Assembly (NCBI GenBank): GCA_028718185.1
Contig: JAQUMH010000002.1
Span: 68,088 to 132,087 of the forward strand
DNA length: 64,000 nt
Direction of reading: 5' to 3'
DNA from: Elusimicrobiota bacterium
GTDB lineage: Bacteria; Elusimicrobiota; UBA8919
Positions 38,719-47,772 of the stretch are shown here, piece after piece. The translations under genes and the position numbers were made by a program. How positions within the stretch are numbered: position 1 is the stretch's first letter; each line of letters opens with the position of its first letter. The notes beneath the pieces are model-generated. The model was not told the origin of the DNA. It searched no databases and was given only the letters and a program-made list of their open reading frames with translations.

Positions 38719-39077
38719 TTTGCCTCCCATTTTCTAATTAAACCTGTAAGCATTCTTCCAATTTTACAAGTTAAATCCATAATTTGTTGAGCTTCCTTTG
38801 TTTCTAAATATTTTATTCTTAAACATATTACTGTCTGAGTTTCTAACTTGCTTAAAGAACCTCTTGCCATATATAAAAATTGTTTAAATTATGTTTTGCT
38901 TTGCCGGGATGAACCTTCAGCGATATTGGAAGCTACTGATACTGATGCTCTCCTCATTTGAGATGTAAGTCCATAAATTTCACTTTGAGGAAATTTTCTG
39001 GATATCTTATATATCATTTCAGAAAGTTGAATTGCTATTTGCCAAACTTCCAAATTTTCGTGTGGTCTTCTATCCAC
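38715..39077 (-). pseudogene. Four-helix-bundle (S23-like) protein with one in-frame ochre codon
   Basis: One continuous frame of 121 codons runs from ATG 39077 to TGA at 38715-38717 and is broken only by a single TAA at 38889-38891. Before it the protein reads MDRRPHENLEVWQIAIQL to SRQSKT; after it FKQFLYMARGSLSKLETQ to IRKWEAK, which are the usual parts of this family (compare the intact copy at 39673: KLQFFIIARGSLVELETQL). Where the TAA stands the family normally has a glutamate, so it is one base away from GAA. The TGA overlaps the ATG of the PilX-like gene. Either a recent pseudogene or a real truncated product. Confidence 0.82.
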
Positions 39078-39140
39078 TTTCTATCCTTTACTTCCCACTC
39101 CCCATTTTCCACTTCCTACTTCCTACTCCCTACTTCTCGC
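39078..39140. repeat. CTTCCTACTT word repeat
   Basis: CACTTTCTATCCTTTACTTCC, CACTCCCCATTTTCCACTTCC, TACTTCCTACTCCCTACTTC: degenerate 8-10 base words between pilin and four-helix-bundle gene. Confidence 0.65.
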
Positions 39141-39145
39141 CTATC

Positions 39146-39676
39146 TCAGTTCATTATCCGGACCTTGGCTACTGATAATTGAAGTGCTTTTGTGTGGGCT
39201 GAATATGTCTTTTTCTCAAAGGTAATTGAGATATTTACAATAGAATCTTCTGACGTTTGCGGATAAGTAAATTGAACACTTCTCAGTGATCTTGCAAGAA
39301 CTCTTGTGGAGTTTATAACCTCATAAAAATCTCTACCATCTTGATAATATCTATATTGCTGATTATCATTTGTGAATGTTATTCTCGAAAATGGCGGATT
39401 ACTACCCTGATTATATGCCGGATATCTATCAATAACAACAGAAGAAGCATCTGCTTGTCTTAAGTTCTTGTTCATTGCAGAAATACAAGTTCTGGCATCT
39501 CTCTGAATTTCACCTTTTGCACTAGAAAGTTGCCAAAATTGAATCCATTTCAGGAACAATGACCCAAGAGCCATAGCTAATATAGAAATAGTTACTATAT
39601 TTATCATAAGCTCAATAAGGGTAAAGCCCTTACTACAGCGGGAATGCGGATAAGCGGATAAGCGGATAAGTTTCAT
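39146..39676 (-). CDS. PulG/PilW-like pseudopilin of locus 2
   Basis: The 176-residue protein has a class III prepilin signal SKGFTLIELMINIVTISILAMAL (cleavage after G17, E at mature position 5) and a normal-length C-terminal domain (RDARTCISAMNKNLRQADASSVVI), as in PilW/PulJ-like minor pseudopilins. The leader MKLIRLSAYPHSRC is encoded by a GCGGATAAGCGGATAAG word repeat and is longer than usual. The ATG overlaps the TGA of the preceding four-helix-bundle gene. Confidence 0.88.
   Translation of the reverse strand: MKLIRLSAYPHSRCSKGFTLIELMINIVTISILAMALGSLFLKWIQFWQLSSAKGEIQRDARTCISAMNKNLRQADASSVVIDRYPAYNQGSNPPFSRITFTNDNQQYRYYQDGRDFYEVINSTRVLARSLRSVQFTYPQTSEDSIVNISITFEKKTYSAHTKALQLSVAKVRIMN
39640..39670. 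repeat. GCGGATAAG word repeat in the pilin leader
   Basis: GCGGATAAGCGGATAAGCGG-ATAAG, nine-base period, coding the positive leader of the pilin. Related GCTTACCTGCTTACC words are at 40045-40080. Confidence 0.8.
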
Positions 39677-40029
39677 AATCGTTCTCTACGATTCCTAATT
39701 AAACCATATAAAAGTCGACTAACATCCCCTATTCTATCAAAAATATAAGTCTCCTGAAAAAATTTCAATTCAAGCGAAAGCTGTAATTGAGTTTCTAATT
39801 CTACTAACGATCCTCTTGCAATAATAAAAAATTGTAATTTCTCTCTTCCACTATTTCTTGCGGCTCCCTCAGCAATATTACTTACTACAGAAACTGCAGC
39901 TCTTTGTATCTGTTGAACAATACCAAAACGTTCTTCTTTTGGAAATTTTTCTGTTATTAAGTAAACTTCTTTTGCAAGATTAAATGCTTTTTGATAAGCA
40001 ATCAATTTTTTATGTGGTGCCTCTATAAT
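39673..40029 (-). CDS. Four-helix-bundle (S23-like) protein, intact copy, probable AUU start
   Basis: The protein reads IEAPHKKLIAYQKAFNLAKEVYLITEKFPKEERFGIVQQIQRAAVSVVSNIAEGAAR in short parts: the family core FPKEERFGI, IQRAAVSVVSNIAEG and FFIIARGSLVELETQL is clear (118 residues from AUU). There is no ATG: AAGGAG (40036-40041) is followed after six bases by ATT at 40029 and the family N-terminus IEAPHKKL begins there; TTG 40005 is a poorer alternative. The TGA overlaps the next pilin ATG. This family was first met as intervening sequence proteins of 23S rRNA; its role here is unknown. Confidence 0.8.
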   Translation of the reverse strand: MIEAPHKKLIAYQKAFNLAKEVYLITEKFPKEERFGIVQQIQRAAVSVVSNIAEGAARNSGREKLQFFIIARGSLVELETQLQLSLELKFFQETYIFDRIGDVSRLLYGLIRNRRERL

Positions 40030-40086
40030 TTTTATCTCCTTAATCTTTCTTACCCGCTTACCTGCTTACCTGCTTATCCGCCTAAA

Positions 40087-42615
40087 TTACGGCCATTGAA
40101 AATCTACTGTTACTGTTGGATACGTATCGTTAACAAGTGTAGGAGTTACACCTGTTTTCGATGTCGTTATAACACCTGTGTCACCGGTAATTTTTGTGTA
40201 CCAAGCACGCATATTATATGTCCATCCTTTTCTTACTGCAATTTCATAAGTCCCATCTGATATTGAAATTGTTCCATAATAAACACTTGTACCACCTCTA
40301 AAAGATGAATCTATAGGGGGTGGTGCATCAGCAGGTACAACATCAATTGTTGCAACAATTAAAACACCTGTGGTAATATTACCACCTATAGCTGTATCAC
40401 TAACTCTTCCTGTAATTTTTCCCCATGCGGATGTAATTTTAAAATTTTTACCGGATGACTCAACACCGGCAGTAACGGTAACGGGAACCGTCCAAACAGG
40501 ATCTCCACAAATGTATGAATCCGCTTCATCCAGAACAGGATATAACTGATAATCGGTTGCTGTTTTCGCACCCTTTATTATATAAGTACCGTTTGTCCCA
40601 GAAACCACATCTTTTGAAAAACTAGCGGCGGTACTTGTTGTTCTTATAGTAATATAAGGCAAAAGTCCTCCAGTAGCATTGTATGTTGTCCCGGATATCC
40701 AGCCGGCAGGATATATTTTCAAATCTGGGTTAATGGTAACCGATTTCCCAAAATTCACCTCAACTGTTGCGTTGGCAGCATCTTCCGAACTGCCGGATGT
40801 CCATTTTGCCCCGTCAGGTGTGGAAGTATAATCCGGGTTGGCTATAACTGTATAGGAACCAACATCTACAGCAAAACCATAATAACCACTTGAGTTAGTG
40901 GGTGCGGAATAACTACCGGCGGAAACTGTTATACCAGAAACACCGGCTAATGTGTCACCCCTTATAACCCTGCCTGAAATAAATCCACCCTCGGATGTGG
41001 ATGAAAGTATTATATCACACCTTGTATTACCACCGGTCGTTATGTTATTATCCGGCACAAGTCCGGATAGAGTTAAAGACGAAGAATAAATAGTTACTGT
41101 TCCAGTGGCTATACCAGTAAGATAATAATAACCGGTTGAGGAAGTTGTCGTTGTATTTGAAAGCCCGTCATTAGCTGAAACAACTGCCTGAAATACCGGT
41201 GTCCCAAGAACAGGTATTTCGGAATTGTTTGTATTTTGAGGATTAGCGTATGCATGGTGATAAACCCAGTCGGTGGAATTATTGTTTGTATCATAAGCAT
41301 TGCCGTTTGTATCACCAACCATTTTTACCCAAGTATATGTTGAATAAGAAAGCCGTTCTATACTATCGTCGTTATCAAATTCTGCAACATTAAAAAAATT
41401 TCCTTCTACAGCTTTAGTTGCATGGTTGGCACCCGGTGACCAAGCAACACTATCAATCCAGACATCTGTTCCTCCCAATGAGGCGTCTGCTGCAAGAAGA
41501 CCTATTCCTCCTTCTCCATTCATAACAGAAGTTTTTATTATATCTTGTCCACCTGCAGAATAACAAAAATCTGCAGTTACTCCATTCACTGCCTGTTGGC
41601 TTGCAATTAAAACATATCCATGTGATGGGACACCGCCATTTATACCAATATTATTAGTTAAAAAAGGGAAATCTGCACAATTATTGGCAGAATCTACATA
41701 TCTCAATTTGAACATGAAAATAGCACCACCACTCATAAGTCGTATCCAATATGTCGTAGGATTATAAAGTTCTACATATTCCGTAGTATTGTCGGTAAGA
41801 CCGCCGCAAACTTCTGATATTACAAGGTGGTCTCTTTTGTAGACAAATCCGTTTGCATTCCCTATTTCTTTTGCTGTTAATTGAATGTTAGTTTCTGCAG
41901 AAACTACGATATTGGCGGACTCCTTTGGCCAGTAGCCTGCTCTTGAAACATTTAGTTGGATGGTAGCTGGCGAAGTGGTTTTTATCATATAGAAGCCAGT
42001 AGTGGATGTTAAATCGTTTCTATTGATATCCTGGACTATTTCAACATTAGCACCTGAAATTCCAACCGGAGTTCCAGTTGTTGTAACTAATCCATAGACC
42101 TTTCCACTAAGCGTTTTTCTATTAGGGTCATCTCTTAAATTATATAAGACAAGTGATTTATTTTCTGCGCCTTCTACCCACTTAACCTCCATCTTTATTT
42201 TTTTTATACCCTCATCCTCCGCAGTTGCAGTCATTGTAGAAATTTCTGTTCCTGATTCCCGTGCTTTCCAGACAGTTGTATATCTTATAAAATTAGCATC
42301 ACCGACTCTTAAAGATTCGGGCGTATAATCAACATTTGTATTGTCATAGCCGTAAGTCATAAGATCACTTTCTGAAGTTGTCAAAAGCCGTGCATAAGAA
42401 ACATTTTTTAATGTTTCAATTTTTTCTTGTGCCAGATTGTTTGCAATAGTTCTGGTTTTAGAAGTAATAAGACCTTTACCAATTGTGCCAAATGTTGTAA
42501 TTATACCCAATATAACGATACTGATTACAAGGATAGTAACCATTATTTCAACTTGGGAAAAACCGTAGATTGAAAGATTAAAAGATTTAAAGATTAAAAA
42601 ATTGCGCTTTTTCAT
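40087..42615 (-). CDS. Pseudopilin fused to carboxypeptidase-regulatory-like and lamin-tail domains
   Basis: The 842-residue protein begins with a prepilin signal GFSQVEIMVTILVISIVILGI (E at mature position 5). After an NNLAQEKIETLKNVSY segment come a CarboxypepD_reg-like beta domain (about 168-250: SGKVYGLVTTTGTPVGISGA), a lamin-tail domain (about 263-455: HLVISEVCGG, EYVELYNPTTYWIRL, HGYVLIASQ, DVWIDSVAW), and then two or three more CarboxypepD_reg-like repeats (GGFISGRVIRGDTLAGVSGI). The gene is the first of locus 2 and has a good promoter. The leader is built partly from AGATTAAAAGATT words. Confidence 0.88.
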   Translation of the reverse strand: MKKRNFLIFKSFNLSIYGFSQVEIMVTILVISIVILGIITTFGTIGKGLITSKTRTIANNLAQEKIETLKNVSYARLLTTSESDLMTYGYDNTNVDYTPESLRVGDANFIRYTTVWKARESGTEISTMTATAEDEGIKKIKMEVKWVEGAENKSLVLYNLRDDPNRKTLSGKVYGLVTTTGTPVGISGANVEIVQDINRNDLTSTTGFYMIKTTSPATIQLNVSRAGYWPKESANIVVSAETNIQLTAKEIGNANGFVYKRDHLVISEVCGGLTDNTTEYVELYNPTTYWIRLMSGGAIFMFKLRYVDSANNCADFPFLTNNIGINGGVPSHGYVLIASQQAVNGVTADFCYSAGGQDIIKTSVMNGEGGIGLLAADASLGGTDVWIDSVAWSPGANHATKAVEGNFFNVAEFDNDDSIERLSYSTYTWVKMVGDTNGNAYDTNNNSTDWVYHHAYANPQNTNNSEIPVLGTPVFQAVVSANDGLSNTTTTSSTGYYYLTGIATGTVTIYSSSLTLSGLVPDNNITTGGNTRCDIILSSTSEGGFISGRVIRGDTLAGVSGITVSAGSYSAPTNSSGYYGFAVDVGSYTVIANPDYTSTPDGAKWTSGSSEDAANATVEVNFGKSVTINPDLKIYPAGWISGTTYNATGGLLPYITIRTTSTAASFSKDVVSGTNGTYIIKGAKTATDYQLYPVLDEADSYICGDPVWTVPVTVTAGVESSGKNFKITSAWGKITGRVSDTAIGGNITTGVLIVATIDVVPADAPPPIDSSFRGGTSVYYGTISISDGTYEIAVRKGWTYNMRAWYTKITGDTGVITTSKTGVTPTLVNDTYPTVTVDFQWP

Positions 42616-42632
42616 ATTATTTTGCTACTAAA

Positions 42633-42661
42633 ACTATAACACAAAAATCAAATAAAGTCAA
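42633..42661 (-). promoter_or_regulatory. Sigma-70 promoter of pseudopilin locus 2
   Basis: Minus strand: -35 TTGACT (42656-42661), 17-base spacer, -10 TATAGT (42633-42638). Leader of about 10 bases to the ATG at 42615. Confidence 0.8.
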
Positions 42662-42675
42662 GAGGTTTTCATTTT

Positions 42676-44532
42676 TTAACGCCATGGATACCATTTTCTC
42701 TCAATTTCGTCTTCATATTGTTCATTTTTCTTCTCCCTGGAAGATGGTTTTATTCTTATATTAAACCAAAATTCATAATTATTTGATCTACTAATTGTAG
42801 GTACCAGCGGTGCCCTGTCCACGTACGAAAAATCTATCTCCCAACAGTGAAGGTCTCTGTAAATATTAATCGCTCTTTCATAATACTGGACATTGTAAAT
42901 ATCATTTTTAAAAGTTGTCTGCATTTTATAAGCAAACTGCCAATTCCTTGTGGGTCTAATGCCCATCTCGCCTAAAAATGTCAGGCTATCCGGGGTAGCA
43001 CGGTTGTAAGAAACATCATTCCTTAAATATATATTATCTTTTTCCCTGAATTTTATATTTGAACTAAACTGCACTGAATTAGGTTTTTCATATAAAACAT
43101 TATAATCATTTTTGTAATAAATATTCCAAAATTTATACGGGCTGTAATCCAGTTCGGAAGTAACACCATCCCACCGATTAACGAAATATTTAATTCTTTC
43201 ATATGGTCTTTGACGGATATCGAGCCCTGTCCATAACCGTATCGTCATATTATCTAAATATATAGATTGGGTTGTCCTCAATTTATTAACAAGGACACCT
43301 TTGTATTCATCCTTCTTTTTGTAAAGTTCCTGTTCAAAATGATGACCAAACTCGTGATTAAGAAAATAAAACGAACGAATACTTAAATTCACATCAGTTC
43401 TATAAACATTTCTAAAAGTATCTTTTAAATCAAGTTTGGTTTTTCTGTCCTGCCAGTATACAACATAACCGGCGGAAGGCGTAAGCGTGACGCTTCTAGT
43501 AATCCGCAACGGACTTGTTAAATCAAAATTGGAATCTCCTGTAGTTAGATAATAATCCGGTACTCTTGACCATGCCCTTAGTAAATTTGCCCCAAACCCG
43601 TAATAAAGCGGCAAGTTTTTTATCTTTGTCTGCCTAAGAGCATAAGACAATGAAGGAACTGACATACCGGTAAGAATATATTTATTTTCTTTTAAGCTAA
43701 AAACATCCAATCGTGAAAATAAAATATTAGTACTTGACTGGTTTGTATTTCTCGTAAATGCAACCGAGGAATTCAGATCCCCGTAAATCCTTATCCAATC
43801 CTTAGTGTAAAAATTGTTAAATGACTGATCACTTGCCATATTTGAATTTATCCGTGCAGTCCAGTTATGCGATAAATCCTGCCAATGATAAATTCGTGCA
43901 TTCCATCTTTCCAGAAGGGTATCTTGTTCTTTTATGTGATAACCATAAACAGAACCCTCAACTTTACCGGGAACTCTATAATTAAACTCTGTTCCGGTTC
44001 CCCAGCCCTTGTAGGTAAAATAATCAAGATAAAGTTTACCATATACCGCATTTGAAATTGGATAACCTATAAATCCTTTTGAAAAATAATTATCACGCTG
44101 GCTATAACCGTGTTTAAATTCAACCCTTAGTTTTTTTTCTTTTAGTGATTTGTAATAATAAGGAAGTTCTCCGGAAGGAACATCGTCCAGATAAAAAACA
44201 ACATTTAATGCAGTCATTTTTTGATTTATAATTACATGGACTTTATTTGCATAATACCTGTAATGGGGGTTTTCAGCATCACACGTTGTAAAAAATACTT
44301 TTTCAAGAAAAAGCTCGCGCTTATCAATATTCACTTCTGCTGATTTACAAATTAGAGATGTATCACCTACCTTTAATCTTACATTATCCGAATAGATTGC
44401 CTTCTTATTTATTCTATCATATTCAATATTTTCAGAAGTAATGTTAATTTCCTGCTCAGCATAATGGAAAGAAGCAAGAAGCAAGAAATAAGAAATAAGA
44501 AATAAGAAAAATCTATAAAATTTATTTTTCAT
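42676..44532 (-). CDS. lptD: LptD-like LPS-assembly outer-membrane protein
   Basis: LptD inserts lipopolysaccharide into the outer leaflet. The 618-residue protein has a signal peptide, an OstA/LptA-like N-terminal beta-jellyroll (INITSENIEYDRINKKAIY, VRLKVGDTSLICKSAEV) and a long beta-strand-rich region (KLYLDYFTYKGWGTGTEFNYR, GMGFGFG-like strands, FNIRIKPSS at the end). It is shorter than E. coli LptD (784) and sequence alone cannot exclude another OstA-like barrel. It indicates a diderm with LPS. Part of the signal peptide (LISYFLLLASFHY) is coded by AAGAAATAAG words. ATG 44532 is chosen over GTG 44544. Confidence 0.75.
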   Translation of the reverse strand: MKNKFYRFFLFLISYFLLLASFHYAEQEINITSENIEYDRINKKAIYSDNVRLKVGDTSLICKSAEVNIDKRELFLEKVFFTTCDAENPHYRYYANKVHVIINQKMTALNVVFYLDDVPSGELPYYYKSLKEKKLRVEFKHGYSQRDNYFSKGFIGYPISNAVYGKLYLDYFTYKGWGTGTEFNYRVPGKVEGSVYGYHIKEQDTLLERWNARIYHWQDLSHNWTARINSNMASDQSFNNFYTKDWIRIYGDLNSSVAFTRNTNQSSTNILFSRLDVFSLKENKYILTGMSVPSLSYALRQTKIKNLPLYYGFGANLLRAWSRVPDYYLTTGDSNFDLTSPLRITRSVTLTPSAGYVVYWQDRKTKLDLKDTFRNVYRTDVNLSIRSFYFLNHEFGHHFEQELYKKKDEYKGVLVNKLRTTQSIYLDNMTIRLWTGLDIRQRPYERIKYFVNRWDGVTSELDYSPYKFWNIYYKNDYNVLYEKPNSVQFSSNIKFREKDNIYLRNDVSYNRATPDSLTFLGEMGIRPTRNWQFAYKMQTTFKNDIYNVQYYERAINIYRDLHCWEIDFSYVDRAPLVPTISRSNNYEFWFNIRIKPSSREKKNEQYEDEIERKWYPWR

Positions 44533-44580
44533 TTTGATGAACACTTATTGACTAGCGGAACCCTATTCACAACCTATTAC

Positions 44581-44690
44581 TAGACAAGTTAGATTGCTTC
44601 GTCGTCCCGCTTACAGCGGGGCTCCTCGCAATAACTATATTCTCTTTGTCATTGCGAACCGAAGGTGAAGCAATCTCATGAATTTTCGTA
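44581..44690. repeat. Two partial MITE-like copies (TCATTGCGA type)
   Basis: AGATTGCTTCGTCGTCCCGC-CAGCGGGGCTCCTCGCAAT then TGTCATTGCGAACCGAAGG-GAAGCAATCTCAT, both related to the elements at 135 and 58182. Confidence 0.7.
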
Positions 44691-44705
44691 TTACTATACA
44701 ATAAA

Positions 44706-45599
44706 CTATCTTTCTTTTGACAGAAATGCGGCACCGATTGCTCCCAGGTTTTTATTGTTGCTTGATTTTATTATTTTTACATGTTCAAGCGGTGTCTTAA
44801 ATGTGCGTTTTTTTAAATCTCTCTTCAGAATCTTTTCTATTAAATCCCAATTATTAGAAATTCCGCCGGAAAAAGTAATCATATCAGGATTAAAAATATT
44901 TACCAGGCTACCCACACCGGCTGCAAGATATTCCGACACTTTATTAAATATACTTTTCGCTTTTTTATTACCTTTTCTTGCCTCATCAGCTATTATTGCC
45001 GGGGTAAGATTTTTTTTATGGAATCCAACCTTTTTAGCAATGTTCATTATTCCTTTTTTACCGATATAAGTCTCTAAACATCCGTTATTACCGCAGTTGC
45101 ATTTTGGACCGTCCGGATTTATTGTTATGTGCCCTACTTCACCGGCAGTACCTGTTGAACCCCTGTATAGTTTGCCGTCTATAATTATTCCACCGCCTAT
45201 ACCCGTGCCAAGTGTTATTGTAATTAGATTCTTATATTTTCTTTCGCCGTCCAGAACATAAGAACCATAAGCCGCACAATTAGCATCATTCTCTACTATG
45301 GTTGGAACTTTCATTTTACTTTCAAAATACTTTTTTAACCGGACATTTTTCCATTTAAGAAGATTCGGAGAAAACCTGAGAATCCCGTTTTTACTATCGA
45401 TATCCCCGGCAATTCCAATACCTATTGAATCAATCTTACCAAAAGTCTTCAATTCTAAAACTATTCTTCCAAGTATAGCTCCCGGATATTCTGATGTCGT
45501 GGGAATCTCAACCTGTTTTTTTATATGCCCATTTATATCACTTAAAATAATCAATATTTTTGTGCCGCCTATATCTATACCGACTAAATTCCCGGACAT
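44706..45599 (-). CDS. ROK family sugar kinase / glucokinase-like
   Basis: ROK kinases phosphorylate sugars such as glucose, fructose or N-acetylmannosamine. The 297-residue protein has the phosphate motif VGIDIGGTK at its start, ENDANCAAYG, TLGTGIGGGII, and the zinc-binding GHITINPDGPKCNCGNNGCLE signature. The substrate cannot be told; no repressor HTH domain is present. The start at 45599 has GAGGGG before it and overlaps the end of folC by 16 bases. Confidence 0.92.
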   Translation of the reverse strand: MSGNLVGIDIGGTKILIILSDINGHIKKQVEIPTTSEYPGAILGRIVLELKTFGKIDSIGIGIAGDIDSKNGILRFSPNLLKWKNVRLKKYFESKMKVPTIVENDANCAAYGSYVLDGERKYKNLITITLGTGIGGGIIIDGKLYRGSTGTAGEVGHITINPDGPKCNCGNNGCLETYIGKKGIMNIAKKVGFHKKNLTPAIIADEARKGNKKAKSIFNKVSEYLAAGVGSLVNIFNPDMITFSGGISNNWDLIEKILKRDLKKRTFKTPLEHVKIIKSSNNKNLGAIGAAFLSKER

Positions 45600-46777
45600 T
45601 TCATCCCCTCTGAAACCGTATATATTGAGCCGGCTATACAAAAATCTTCCGATTCTTTTTTTGCAAATCCGATCGCCTGCTTTATACCGTCACAAACAAA
45701 AACATTTTCTTTTGAAATATATTTCAAAAACTCGTTTTTTAAAATCCGGGTATTTAAGGCACGGATACTTTTGGGAGCAATAACAAAAACTTTTTTAACA
45801 TCGGGTGATATTTTTCCAACCATTTCTTGATAGTTTTTATCTTTTAGAACCCCAAACACAAAATTTATTTTTCTGCCAAAATATTCCCTGATTGAATTAT
45901 GAAGCATTGAAATCCCGGACGGATTATGTGCCCCGTCTAAAATAACTTTAATTTCCTTTTGTTTAATTTTTACCTGCCTTATCTCAAATCTCCCGGGCCA
46001 AACAGTTTTTTTCAAACCATCAACAATGTATCTTTCAGGAATATTCAAAAACCTGCAAGCGGTTATTGCCAAGTTAGCATTCTGTTCCTGGTGTTTTCCA
46101 AAAAGCGATATTTTATAATTTCTATTTTTTTGCACTTTTAAAATATTTGCATGCTTTGTTTTTGCAATTTTCCTTATTACTCTAAGGGCTTCGCCCGATG
46201 CACTTGTTATAACAATTCCTTTTTCCTTTATAATCCCTGCTTTTTCTCCTGCAATATTTCCCAAGGTATTCCCAAGATATTGAGTATGTTCTAGAGATAT
46301 ATTTGTGATTATGGAAATTAAAGGAGTTTTTAAAACATTGGTTGCATCTAATCTTCCTCCAAGCCCGACTTCTACTACTGCAAAATCAACTTTCATTTTT
46401 ACAAAATACCAAAAAGCCATTGCTGTAAGAAATTCAAAATAGGTAAGTGAATACCGGTTATCTATGATTGAATACTCCGAAGTAAATTTTGCAAAATCAT
46501 CTTCGATGATTTTATTACGATTTACCTGAATCCGTTCTCTGATATCTAATAGATGTGGGGACGTGTAAAGTCCGACCTTATATCCTGCTTTCTGTAAAAT
46601 TGTTGAAATGTAAGCACATACAGAACCTTTGCCATTAGTACCCGCAACATGAATAATTTTTATTTTATCCTGAGGATTACCTATAAAATCTAAAAATCCT
46701 TTAATACGCTGTAATCCAAATTCATACCTGAATTCATCTAAATTATTTACAAATTTAACTGCATTACAGTAATTCAT
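45584..46777 (-). CDS. folC: Folylpolyglutamate synthase / dihydrofolate synthase
   Basis: FolC adds glutamate to folates (and to dihydropteroate). The 397-residue protein has the ATP-binding AGTNGKGSVCAYISTIL (45-61), YTSPHLLDIRERI, the VEVGLGGRLDATNV segment and ILDGAHNPSG in the C-terminal domain. Normal length and order. Overlaps the ROK kinase gene. Confidence 0.94.
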   Translation of the reverse strand: MNYCNAVKFVNNLDEFRYEFGLQRIKGFLDFIGNPQDKIKIIHVAGTNGKGSVCAYISTILQKAGYKVGLYTSPHLLDIRERIQVNRNKIIEDDFAKFTSEYSIIDNRYSLTYFEFLTAMAFWYFVKMKVDFAVVEVGLGGRLDATNVLKTPLISIITNISLEHTQYLGNTLGNIAGEKAGIIKEKGIVITSASGEALRVIRKIAKTKHANILKVQKNRNYKISLFGKHQEQNANLAITACRFLNIPERYIVDGLKKTVWPGRFEIRQVKIKQKEIKVILDGAHNPSGISMLHNSIREYFGRKINFVFGVLKDKNYQEMVGKISPDVKKVFVIAPKSIRALNTRILKNEFLKYISKENVFVCDGIKQAIGFAKKESEDFCIAGSIYTVSEGMKCPGI

Positions 46778-46797
46778 TTTTTACACCACTTACAATA

Positions 46798-46905
46798 CTA
46801 TCAAACTAAGCCCGCCACTGAACCGTTGGCGGGCGACTACAATTTATATTGTAGCCGCAGAGCGTTAGCTCTGCTAAACATTGAAATTCCTATACATGAA
46901 CATAA
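46798..46905. repeat. REP-like inverted pair, near-identical to 5998-6092
   Basis: AAGCCCGCCACTGAACCG-TTGGCGGGC with tail GACTACAAT, then ATTGTAGCC and an AGAGC/GCTCT hairpin, ending TAAACATTGAAATTCC. The two tails are complementary, so the doublet could fold as one large cruciform (REPIN-like). Confidence 0.85.
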
Positions 46906-46923
46906 TGGCAGGTTAAACGGAGG

Positions 46924-47739
46924 CTAATTTAACAACTCTATGATTTTCGAAATTGTATTTTTCAATTCCTTTCTTTCAACAATCATATCAATTTGACCGT
47001 GCTCAAGCAAAAACTCTGAAAGCTGAAATCCTTCAGGGAGTTTCTGCTTAATTGTTTGTTCTATTACACGGGGACCGGCAAAACCAATGAGTGCCTTCGG
47101 TTCGGCAACAATTACATCACCTAACATTGCAAATGATGCAGAAACGCCTCCGGTTACAGGATGTGTCAAGATAGATATAAATAGTAGTCCCGCATTTGAC
47201 AGTTTTGCAAGTGCAGCAGATGTTTTTGCCATCTGCATCAGCGAGAACATACCTTCCTGCATTCTTGCCCCGCCTGAAGAAGATAAAATTATAAAAGGAG
47301 TTTTTTTATCAATTGCCAGTTCTGCTGCTCTCGCAATTCTCTCACCTACAACACTCCCCATACTGCCGCCCATAAAGCTAAAATCCATAATACATGCGAC
47401 AGTTTCTCTTCCATTAATTTTCCCGGTTCCCGTAACAACCGCTTCGGAAAGTTTGGTCTTGGTTTTTGCATGTCTTATCTTTGATAAGTATTTTTGGGTA
47501 CTTTTAAAGGCAAGAGGATCGGTTGTTTCTAAATTTTCATACATTTCCTTAAAACTGTCTTTATCTAAAAGCTGGTCTATCCGCTGTCTTGCTGAAAGAT
47601 GGAAATAATAGTTACATTTGGGACAAATATAAAAATTTTCCAGCAGTTCTTTGTTGTAAATTATGCTCTGGCAACTATCGCATTTTCTCCACAGACCGTC
47701 AGGAACTGATATTTTACCATTCGGTTCTTCTACCGGCAT
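46924..47739 (-). CDS. accD: Acetyl-CoA carboxylase carboxyltransferase subunit beta
   Basis: Partner of AccA. The 271-residue protein has the four-cysteine zinc finger at about residues 15-40 (KCDSCQSIIY, FYICPKCNYYFHLS) and the crotonase-like core with FSFMGGSMGSVVGER, SSSGGARMQEG and VSASFAMLGDV. Normal length for the beta subunit. Followed by trpA. Confidence 0.96.
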   Translation of the reverse strand: MPVEEPNGKISVPDGLWRKCDSCQSIIYNKELLENFYICPKCNYYFHLSARQRIDQLLDKDSFKEMYENLETTDPLAFKSTQKYLSKIRHAKTKTKLSEAVVTGTGKINGRETVACIMDFSFMGGSMGSVVGERIARAAELAIDKKTPFIILSSSGGARMQEGMFSLMQMAKTSAALAKLSNAGLLFISILTHPVTGGVSASFAMLGDVIVAEPKALIGFAGPRVIEQTIKQKLPEGFQLSEFLLEHGQIDMIVERKELKNTISKIIELLN

Positions 47740-47772
47740 AATTACCTCCCTGTTAAAACCATATTCTGCTTT

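Noticed and set aside
38889-38891. Recoded stop codon (selenocysteine or similar)
   Set aside because: The codon is TAA, which is not used for known recoding in bacteria, and no structure points to it; simple mutation is more likely.
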